12,644 nucleotides of DNA from JANNMJ01 sp031397815. GTDB lineage: Bacteria > Bacteroidota > Bacteroidia > Cytophagales > Hymenobacteraceae. The DNA lies in assembly GCA_031397815.1 (NCBI GenBank), contig JANNMJ010000123.1:1-12644 (forward strand), given 5' to 3'. This document shows, in pieces, positions 6,990-12,644 of the stretch. The notes under the pieces are model-generated. The model saw only the letters and a list, made by a program, of their open reading frames with translations. It made no database searches and was not told the DNA's origin. Made by a program: the position numbers and the translations under genes. How positions within the stretch are numbered: the stretch's first letter is position 1; each line of letters opens with the position of its first letter.

Positions 6990-9262
6990 CTACTGACGCT
7001 CGCGGTCGAAACCATTGCTGCGCTCCGGACGCGGTCCGCGGTCGCCGCCACGGTCACCACGGTCGCCGCCGCGGTCGCCACGCTCTTCACGAGCAGGGCG
7101 CTCGGGCCGCTCTACGTAGCCTTCCGGCTTCGGCAGCAGCACCTTCGCCGACAGGCGGAACTTGCCCGTCTTCTTATCGACGTCGAGCAGCTTCACCGTA
7201 ATGTCCTGCCCCACCGTCAGCTTGCCTTCGAGCGAGTCGAGGCGCTCGTAGCTCACTTCTGAGATGTGTAGCAGCCCATCCTTACCCGGCATAAACTCGA
7301 CGAACGCGCCGTACGGCTGAATCGAGCGAACCTTGCCGACATACGTCTCGCCCACTTCCGCCGAGGCGGCGATGGTGCGGATGCGCGCAACGGCTTCGTT
7401 CATCGCTTCGGCGTTCGTGGCGAACACCGTTACGTGGCCTTTTTCGTCGATTTCCTCGATGTTGATCGTGGCGCCCGTGTCCTTCTGCATCTGCTGAATC
7501 ACCTTGCCACCCGGCCCGATGATCGCACCGATGAACTCCTTGTCGACGAGCAGCTTGAACGAGCGTGGCGCGTGCGGCTTGAGGTCCGAGGCCGGCGCAT
7601 CAAGCGTCTTCGCCATCTCGCTCAGAATGTGCAGACGGCCGCGCTTGGCTTGCTCCAGCGCCTGCGTCATGATATCGTAGCTCAGTCCCGCGATCTTGAT
7701 GTCCATCTGGCAAGCCGTGATACCATCGACGGTACCGGTCACCTTGAAGTCCATATCGCCCAAGTGGTCTTCGTCGCCGAGGATATCCGACAGCACCGCG
7801 TAGGTACCGGCGGCGGTATCGCCCACCAAGCCCATCGCGATACCCGCCACGGCCTTACGGATTTTGATACCGGCATCCATCAGCGCCAGCGAACCAGCGC
7901 AAACCGTCGCCATCGAAGACGAGCCGTTCGATTCCAGGATATCCGACACAATACGAATCGTGTACGGATTCTCGATATCCGGCGGCATCACCTGCTTCAG
8001 CGAGCGCAGCGCCAGGTTACCGTGGCCCACTTCGCGCCGACCGGGGCCGCGCGATGGCTTCACTTCGCCGGTGCTGAACGCCGGGAAGTTGTAATGCAGC
8101 AGGAACTTCGCGTAGCCTTCATACATCGCGCCGTCCACGATCTGCTCATCCTGCTTGGTGCCGAGCGTAACCGTCGTGAGCGATTGTGTCTCGCCGCGCG
8201 TGAACACCGCCGACCCGTGCGAGCCGGGCAGGTAGTTGACTTCCGACCAAATCGGACGAATCTCGTCGAGCTTCCGCCCGTCGAGCCGCACGCGGTCCTG
8301 CATCATCATTTCGCGGATCGCCTTCTTCTCGATGCTGTAGTAATACCGCATCGCCATGTGCATATCAAATGCGCCTTCGGCGTAATTGGCGTGCAGGGCT
8401 TCCAGATACGCCTTCTTCACTTCCGAGAAGCCAGCTTTGCGGAGCGATTTGTTCGCATTGCCCAACGAGGCCACGGCCCGCGCTTTGGCGTAAACCTGCT
8501 CGTGCGCGAACGCTTTCAGCTCGTCGTTCTCCGGATATTTCGGGTACTCGCGGCGCGGCTGGGCGGTGGCGCCCACGGCATCCGCCAGTTCGCGCGCTGA
8601 ATGCGGCAATGCAGCTTGATTTCCTCGTGCGCCACGCGAATGGCTTCGAGCATATCGGCTTCCTGCACTTCCTTCATCTCGCCTTCCACCATCATCACGG
8701 CCGTCTCCGACGCGCCAACGATGAGGTCGATATCGGCGCGCTCCTGATCGGCGCGCAACGGGTTGATGATGAACTTACCATCGACCCGCGCCACACGCAC
8801 TTCCGAGATCGGGCCGTTGAACGGGATATCGGTAATGGCGAGGGCAGCCGAGGCGGCCAAAGCGGCCAGCGCATCCGGCAGAACGTCCTGATCGGCGGAA
8901 ATCAGCGAGATCAGAACCTGTACTTCGTAGTGGTAGTCCTTCGGAAACAGGGGCCGCAGCACACGGTCGACGAGGCGCGAGATCAGGATTTCGTAATCCG
9001 ACAGGCGCGACTCCCGACGCTGGAATGAGCCAGGGATTTTACCAGCAGAAGCGAATTTCTCCTGATAATCAACCGATAAGGGCAGGAAATCGATGCCATC
9101 GCGCTGCGACGGCTGCGAGACCACCGTCGCCAGCAGCATCGTACCGCCGAGCTTCACCACCACCGCGCCATCGGCCTGCTTGGCCAACTTACCGGTTTCG
9201 ATGGTGATTTCCCGGCCGTCGGGCAGGGCGATGGATTTAGTGATTGCGTTGTAGAGGGACAT
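6990..9262 (-). CDS. pnp: Polyribonucleotide nucleotidyltransferase, frameshifted
   Basis: PNPase is the phosphorolytic 3'-5' exoribonuclease of mRNA decay. The N-terminal part reads from ATG 9262 and holds the first RNase PH domain, up to KLHCRIQ (residue 222). There the frame is lost and the old frame runs to a stop at 8516. The rest continues in another frame from ELADAVGATA, coded from 8591 downwards. It carries the helical linker, the catalytic second RNase PH domain (MDIKIAGLSYD), a KH domain with GPGG (IGAIIGPGGKVIQ), an S1 domain (VGKVRSIQPYGAFVEF) and an Arg/Gly/Asp-rich tail of about 40 residues. Rejoined, the product is about 756 aa, a normal length. Neither half could work alone, because the active site lies in the second part. 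The upstream neighbour is rpsO, as in many bacteria. Confidence 0.93.
8591..8596 (-). other. Frameshift site in pnp at a (CG)3 run
   Basis: The upstream frame reads CAG then CGCGCG then AAC TGG. Removing one CG gives CAG CGC GAA CTG, which encodes Q-R-E-L and runs straight into the conserved ELADAVGA. The lesion is therefore best explained as a two-base gain in a dinucleotide run; a one-base loss nearby is the alternative. Confidence 0.85.
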
Positions 9263-9384
9263 TCGAGGAAGTTATTGCGCTAGGCCGGGGCTTCGCGAAG
9301 GCGTTTCGGGCTGTTCCGGCGACACGACGATTGGCGGGGCTTCCTTCTAAACAAATAGACAGGGAACACGGCAGCCGCCGGGCC

Positions 9385-9426
9385 AAAAAAAAGGCAGGGA
9401 ACCGCCCAAGTGAGCGATTCCCTGCC
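9385..9426 (-). terminator. Intrinsic terminator after rpsO
   Basis: GGCAGGGAA at 9393-9401 pairs with TTCCCTGCC at 9418-9426; GCG and CGC extend the stem inside. On the minus strand eight U follow (9392-9385). It lies 15 bases past the rpsO stop, between rpsO and pnp, so pnp may need its own promoter or read-through. Confidence 0.92.
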
Positions 9427-9440
9427 GGCATGCCAAAAGG

Positions 9441-9716
9441 TTACTTACGGATACCCAGCTCGGCGATGATGGCGCGGTAACGGTTGATTTCCGTCGACAT
9501 CAAGTGATTCAACAGGCGGCGGCGCTTGCCGACCAGCTTGAGAAGGCCCAGACGGGTCGAGTGATCCTTCTTATGTTCTTTGAGGTGCGCCGTCAGGTGA
9601 GTGATGCGGTGCGTGAAGAGCGCAATCTGCGATTCGGCGGAGCCGGTATCGGTAGCAGCTTTGCTCAAGCTATGTTTTGCGAAAAGCTCTTGTTTCGCTT
9701 CGGTCGAGAGGATCAT
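9441..9716 (-). CDS. rpsO: Ribosomal protein S15
   Basis: This small-subunit protein (91 aa) binds the 16S rRNA central domain early in 30S assembly. Family hallmarks are TGSAESQIALFTHRI, LKEHKKDHSTRLGLLKLVGKRRRLLNHL and a C-terminal YRAIIAELGIRK. The frame is open 37 codons further upstream, but the ATG at 9716 (MILSTEAKQEL) gives the standard length, and the upstream stretch contains the promoter. A strong promoter lies about 80 bases upstream and an intrinsic terminator directly downstream, so it can be transcribed as a single gene. The 81-base leader could host S15 autoregulation, but no specific fold was recognised. Confidence 0.98.
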   Translation of the reverse strand: MILSTEAKQELFAKHSLSKAATDTGSAESQIALFTHRITHLTAHLKEHKKDHSTRLGLLKLVGKRRRLLNHLMSTEINRYRAIIAELGIRK

Positions 9717-9796
9717 CGGCAGATAGGGTAGCCCGTCTGGGATTGAAAATGAAAAAATAACGGAACGTTCCGGCAAGGGCAAACCCGGCCGGGCCG

Positions 9797-9827
9797 CAAA
9801 GGTAGGAAAACCTCCCCAGAATGGCAA
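9797..9827 (-). promoter_or_regulatory. Bacteroidota-type promoter of rpsO
   Basis: On the minus strand TTG (9827-9825) is followed after 20 bases by TACCTTTG (9804-9797), a full match to the TAnnTTTG -7 element. The distance to the rpsO ATG is 80 bases. This site lies within the spurious N-terminal extension of the rpsO frame, supporting the shorter start. Confidence 0.85.
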
Positions 9828-9874
9828 GCGTCGCGACCAGAATGTACTTCTGCGCGACCAACCCCACGGCCCTC

Positions 9875-11353
9875 CTACTCGACTTTGACCGGCGCTGCAC
9901 CGCGCCGCCGCAAGCCCGCCACCTTCTGCACCAACCCCGACCAGAAATTCACCTCCAGCACCGAGCTATCGCGGCGCGCCTGATACAGGAAAAACAGACC
10001 GATGGGCAGCAGAATGGCATTCGATAGCCACATCCCCACGGGCACCGGCAAAACGCTCTCCCTCCCCCATTTCAAGCCCGATAACGAGATGACGTAGTAG
10101 AAGATAAAGAACACAATCGAAAGCAAAACCGGCACACCCAAACCACCTTTTTTGATAATCGACCCGAGCGGCGCCCCAATCAGAAACATCGTAAACACGG
10201 CCATTGCCTGCGCATACTTGTTCCAGAATTCCACTTCCCACGAGTTGGCTTCGCGCACCGTAAACGCCAGCCGCTCGCGCGTGGAGCCGAGGTAAGCCGC
10301 GACGTTCCGCGCCACGTTGGTAGCTGCCTGCACATCGCGCTCCTGCAACGGCTTGAGGGCCGTGGCGGGAACCGCTAAACGCGCTGCCTGCCGCGCGACC
10401 GAGTCCGCAGCGCGCCGACGCGGGTACGGCCCCACGGCCGCCGAGTCGAGCGGCAAGCGGACGTTCGTGTAAAACGGATCAAGCGCCATCGTCACCCGCG
10501 CTTTCTCGCGCCGGGCTTGGCGCCGGAGCGAATCGGTGGTACTGAGCAGCTCGGGGGTGCTCTTCATCATCCGGTTCTGCGCAAAAAGCTCCTCCTTGGT
10601 TCTATCGAGCTTGAAGGAAGCGAGCGAGAACGTGATCTGGTTTTTGGCGAACGCTTGGCGCACGAAACCCGCGTTGGCATTCCGCACCGTGCCGTCGGCC
10701 TGATCGATGAACGCCTCGCCGCGGAAGAGCGTCATCCGCAGGTATTGGCCGCCGTAGAGCATCTCCATCCGGCCCGAATCGGCGAGGATCACGGTGGTGT
10801 TGCCGCGCCCGCTCCGGTGGTCGTAAATCATGAGGTTGCCGAGGCTGGTGCCGTCCGGGTACTTATGCCCGACTTTCAGCACGTACCCCGGCAAGCCGTA
10901 ATAGAAGACGTTTTCGCGGATATCGAGCGCGAGCTTCTGCTGCCGGGCGTCCCACATCAGCGAGTAGGCTTTCAGCGCGGCGCGCGGCACTCCGTAGTTA
11001 TTGAACAGGAACGCGCCGACGGTGAGCACCACGGCCACCAGCCCCACGGGCATCAGAATCCGAATCAGCGAGATGCCCGCCGACTTGATCGCCGTCAGCT
11101 CGCGGTGCTCGCCGAGGTTGCCGAACGTCATCAGCGAGGAAAGCAGGACGGCCAGCGGCAGCGCCATCGGCACCATCAGCAGGGCGAAATACGCGAGTAG
11201 CTGCGCGATAACCCACGGGCCTAAGTCCTTGCCGACGAGGTCTTCCACGTACTTGAGCATATACTGCATCAGCAGGATAAACTCCACGATGGCAAACGTC
11301 AGCAGGAAGGGGCCAGCGAACGCCCGCAGAATCAGGCGGTCGAGTTGTTTCAC
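9875..11353 (-). CDS. LptF/LptG-family LPS export permease
   Basis: This 492-residue inner-membrane subunit belongs to the LptB2FG transporter, which extracts lipopolysaccharide and passes it to the periplasmic bridge. The N-terminal part has membrane segments near residues 11-30, 48-75 and 95-118, with the family signature around LGEHRELTAIKSAGIS (about 78-94), which contacts the ATPase. A large periplasmic beta-rich domain occupies about 120-375. Within it, about 255-345 is a polar, Arg/Ala-rich, low-complexity insert. Three more segments near 378-398, 405-423 and 435-455 close the protein. I cannot tell LptF from LptG by sight. It starts 12 bases after the START-like gene, so the two are likely co-transcribed; the next gene, rpsO, has its own promoter. 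Confidence 0.92.
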   Translation of the reverse strand: MKQLDRLILRAFAGPFLLTFAIVEFILLMQYMLKYVEDLVGKDLGPWVIAQLLAYFALLMVPMALPLAVLLSSLMTFGNLGEHRELTAIKSAGISLIRILMPVGLVAVVLTVGAFLFNNYGVPRAALKAYSLMWDARQQKLALDIRENVFYYGLPGYVLKVGHKYPDGTSLGNLMIYDHRSGRGNTTVILADSGRMEMLYGGQYLRMTLFRGEAFIDQADGTVRNANAGFVRQAFAKNQITFSLASFKLDRTKEELFAQNRMMKSTPELLSTTDSLRRQARREKARVTMALDPFYTNVRLPLDSAAVGPYPRRRAADSVARQAARLAVPATALKPLQERDVQAATNVARNVAAYLGSTRERLAFTVREANSWEVEFWNKYAQAMAVFTMFLIGAPLGSIIKKGGLGVPVLLSIVFFIFYYVISLSGLKWGRESVLPVPVGMWLSNAILLPIGLFFLYQARRDSSVLEVNFWSGLVQKVAGLRRRGAAPVKVE

Positions 11354-11365
11354 GGGAAAACTGCC

Positions 11366-11812
11366 TTAACCGCCCACCAGCTCGCGCAGCGTCTGGACCA
11401 GCCCATCCCACAGCTCGCGCAGCTCCGCCACGTCCTGCTCCTCGGAGTAGTCGGTGACGCGCAGGTACTGCTCCTGCGTCAGCTCACTGGTTTCGAGGGT
11501 GAATTCCAGAAAGCTCGGATCCGAAACGGGCTGCCGGGTCGGCGACAGGAACACGAACCGGATGGAGCGGTTGGCGCGCACGTTCGTCGTGGAAGCGAAA
11601 TGCGATTCCCCGTCCCAGATGAAATTGAAGAGGTGATCGGGCGTCAGTCGGACGTCGTCACAGAACCACTGCGCGAGACTACCGGCGGTGCTCAGGTAAG
11701 GAAACAGCAGCCGGGCAGAAGCATTGATCGGAAACTCGGCAACAAACTTGAACTTCGAAGACGCCGTAGCCGCGGGAGCGGTCGTCGTCGTGGGCACTGC
11801 GGCCATACGCAA
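11366..11812 (-). CDS. START-like (SRPBCC/AHSA1-type) domain protein
   Basis: The 148-residue small cytoplasmic protein starts with a Thr/Ala-rich leader. A START-like fold follows, with FVAEFPINASARLLFPYLST (about 23-42), LAQWFCDDVRL, a Trp-containing FNFIWDGESHFA and a C-terminal amphipathic helix (VAELRELWDGLVQTLRELV). These match the small START-like proteins of Bacteroidota (hydrophobic ligand-binding family); the ligand is unknown. Either the ATG at 11812 or the one two codons later (MAAVP) may be used. It sits 12 bases upstream of the LptF/LptG permease gene on the same strand, which suggests, without proving, a link to envelope lipids. The intergenic region upstream is shared with the divergent tRNA-Met. 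Confidence 0.85.
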   Translation of the reverse strand: MRMAAVPTTTTAPAATASSKFKFVAEFPINASARLLFPYLSTAGSLAQWFCDDVRLTPDHLFNFIWDGESHFASTTNVRANRSIRFVFLSPTRQPVSDPSFLEFTLETSELTQEQYLRVTDYSEEQDVAELRELWDGLVQTLRELVGG

Positions 11813-11914
11813 CGGGTTGAATTAAAGGCGCCACAGCGGGTCGCCGACGAACAAATCAGTTGGTCTGAGGAAGACGGAAGCCCCCTCCTGACGGCGCGGG
11901 AATGGATACCTTAG

Positions 11915-11922
11915 CAAAATAA
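11915..11922 (-). promoter_or_regulatory. Weak -7-like element upstream of the START-like gene
   Basis: The minus strand reads TTATTTTG, one base off TAnnTTTG, 103 bases upstream of the START-like ATG. No TTG is seen at the expected -33 distance, so this is a weak candidate only. Confidence 0.3.
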
Positions 11923-11945
11923 CGCAGAAAAAACCACATCACCCG

Positions 11946-11975
11946 TTGCGACTTTCCGCACGAATCGTACCTTTG
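11946..11975 (+). promoter_or_regulatory. Promoter of tRNA-Met
   Basis: TTG at 11946-11948 and TACCTTTG at 11968-11975 are separated by 19 bases and match the Bacteroidota primary-sigma consensus. The mature tRNA begins 42 bases downstream, leaving room for a short leader that is processed off. Confidence 0.88.
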
Positions 11976-12016
11976 TGCCCCGAAAGCAGCTCACCCGTGA
12001 GAAATGCATCGGATCC

Positions 12017-12090
12017 GGCGGGGTAGCTCAGTTGGTTAGAGCACAGGATTCATAACCCTGAGGTCGGCGGTTCAAGCCCGCCTCCCGCTA
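12017..12090 (+). tRNA. tRNA-Met (CAT)
   Basis: A 74-base cloverleaf is complete. The acceptor strand is GGCGGGG (12017-12023), with U8 A9 and a GCTC/GAGC D-arm. The anticodon loop is TTCATAA, with CAT at 12050-12052. The T-arm is GGCGG-TTCAAGC-CCGCC (12066-12082). The 3' acceptor strand is TCCCGCT with discriminator A at 12090. CCA is not encoded. The anticodon stem closes with an A-C mismatch next to the loop, and the acceptor has G-U at both ends. The lack of three G-C pairs next to the anticodon argues against the initiator. A lysidine-modified tRNA-Ile2 also has CAT and cannot be excluded by eye, but elongator Met is more likely. Confidence 0.95.
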
Positions 12091-12101
12091 CTTGATAACA
12101 C

Positions 12102-12146
12102 AAACGCCCTTTGTAAGTCAGTGACTTGCAGAGGGCGTTTTGTTTT
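12102..12146 (+). terminator. Intrinsic terminator of tRNA-Met
   Basis: AAACGCCCT (12102-12110) pairs with AGGGCGTTT (12132-12140). Inside, GTAAGTC pairs with GACTTGC with one G-U, so the stem is nearly continuous over 18 pairs with a three-base loop. TTTTGTTTT follows. It starts 12 bases after the tRNA end. Confidence 0.92.
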
Positions 12147-12149
12147 GAG

Positions 12150-12504
12150 GTGGGTTTGGGTACCACATAGGTATAACACGTCTCGGCTTGTGGGGTACGG
12201 GTGCTCCCCTGCCGCCCATCATTGAAGCACCGCATGCACTTATCAGTAAGTGAGTGTTCAGTGGTCACCAAACGCCCATTCTTGTGAAAGATGGATGCAG
12301 ATGCTTCTTCACGACCAAGACAGTCCCTCGGCGAGTTGATGATGGCGCGCACGGCATCGAACGGCTTCTGCCATTCGAGCATATCGCGCACGTACTGCAA
12401 TTCGAGTACGGGTACTTCGGCTCCGCCCCTACGGCCGAGACGATCTCCCCATCGATGTTGACTTTCGCTTCAACATTGCAAAACTCCCCCGCCCTCTCAA
12501 TCAA
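12150..12504 (-). pseudogene. Decayed coding remnant of unknown origin
   Basis: Two overlapping minus-strand frames look coding with GC-rich third positions. From TTG 12504 one reads FCNVEAKVNIDGEIVSAVGAE. Near 12428, at a GGGG run, the coding look moves to another frame: AEVPVLELQYVRDMLEWQ, then PFDAVRAIINSPRD. One extra G would join them. The first frame is closed by TGA just upstream of 12504. The second has no stop of its own and runs on through the tRNA terminator and tRNA, so its natural end is missing. The part left of about 12320 is less GC-rich. I do not recognise the protein. A truncated, frameshifted gene fragment beside a tRNA fits best, but chance open frames are possible. Confidence 0.35.
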
Positions 12505-12505
12505 T

Positions 12506-12644
12506 CAGGACTTACGCACTCAATTTGAGAGCGAAGGGATTGGCGAATTTTTCAACACGCTTACGAGATAATCGGACCATATTTTCTGACTTGTCCGGTA
12601 AATGGTTTGGCCCGTTTTTCGGGCAAACTCTCGCAGGGTCATCC
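12506..12644 (-). mobile_element. Putative end of an insertion sequence, cut by the window
   Basis: CAGGACTTACGCACTC at 12506-12521 resembles terminal inverted repeats I recall from several DDE-type insertion sequences (GTGCGTAAGTCCTG on the other strand); this is from memory. Two minus-strand frames open to the window edge end inside or beside it. One stops with TAA at 12514-12512 and ends NPFALKLSA (also NHLPDKSENMVRLSRKRVEK). The other stops with TGA at 12522-12520 and includes LREFARKTGQTIYRTSQKIW. A transposase stop inside the terminal repeat is common; the first frame has the more coding-like base pattern. The other end and any target duplication lie outside the window. Confidence 0.4.

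Noticed and set aside
7434..8600. Long plus-strand ORF (388 aa) opposite pnp, and similar long plus-strand ORFs opposite the M23, trxB and rpoD genes
   Set aside because: They are His/Arg-rich shadows produced by high GC in the third codon position of the real minus-strand genes; no domain is recognisable.
8516..8609. Programmed ribosomal frameshifting in pnp
   Set aside because: There is no slippery heptamer at the junction, PNPase is not known to be recoded, and a CG-run indel explains it more simply.
9352..9359. TCTATTTG as a pnp promoter -7 box
   Set aside because: It has one mismatch to TAnnTTTG and the nearest upstream TTG is 24 bases away, within the rpsO terminator T-run; too weak to annotate.
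9717..9827. 37-codon N-terminal extension of rpsO
   Set aside because: It runs through the rpsO promoter and has no match to S15; the ATG at 9716 gives the usual length.
12050..12120. ORF tail ending AGGGLEPPTSGL on the minus strand
   Set aside because: It is the antisense translation of the tRNA and its terminator, a frequent annotation artefact, not protein.
12237..12252. CACTTA-TCAG-TAAGTG hairpin
   Set aside because: A six-pair stem with no U-tract and no gene context; could arise by chance.

Overview
The window looks like chromosome of a high-GC member of the Bacteroidota, most likely Hymenobacter or a close relative (Cytophagales). This rests on four things: a secreted protein with a type IX secretion (Por) C-terminal sorting domain; a short primary sigma factor without region 1.1; the bacillithiol gene bshB1; and promoters of the Bacteroidota form TTG-N19/20-TAnnTTTG. 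The genus is an inference from gene content and codon use, not from a search.

Layout. Bases 1-205 hold a palindromic repeat and no gene. The only plus-strand protein gene, at 206-1795, encodes a T9SS-exported surface or secreted protein. Bases 1796-2070 hold a 217-bp repeat structure: two inverted 40-bp arms, a run of 15 G, and six copies of a 13-bp unit. From 2071 to 11812 all eight protein genes lie on the minus strand. In transcription order they are a START-like protein, an LptF/LptG permease, rpsO, pnp, the primary sigma factor gene, a DUF6985-like protein, trxB, an M23 peptidase with LysM, and bshB1. A tRNA-Met gene with a clear promoter and terminator sits on the plus strand at 12017-12090. 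The last 500 bases differ in character: gene debris plus what looks like one end of an insertion sequence running out of the window.

How the genes fit together. rpsO, pnp and rpoD form a ribosome / RNA-decay / transcription block. The permease belongs to LPS export and the M23-LysM protein to cell-wall turnover. trxB and bshB1 both serve thiol redox (thioredoxin and bacillithiol). The M23 and bshB1 genes overlap by ATGA and are surely co-transcribed.

The main anomaly is pnp, which is broken by a frameshift at a (CG)3 run near 8591-8596. Both halves are otherwise intact, so a sequencing or assembly error is at least as likely as a real mutation. I found no CRISPR array, prophage, defence system or clearly new multi-gene system. 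The most unexplained DNA is the 1820-2036 repeat element and the 12150-12644 debris next to the tRNA.
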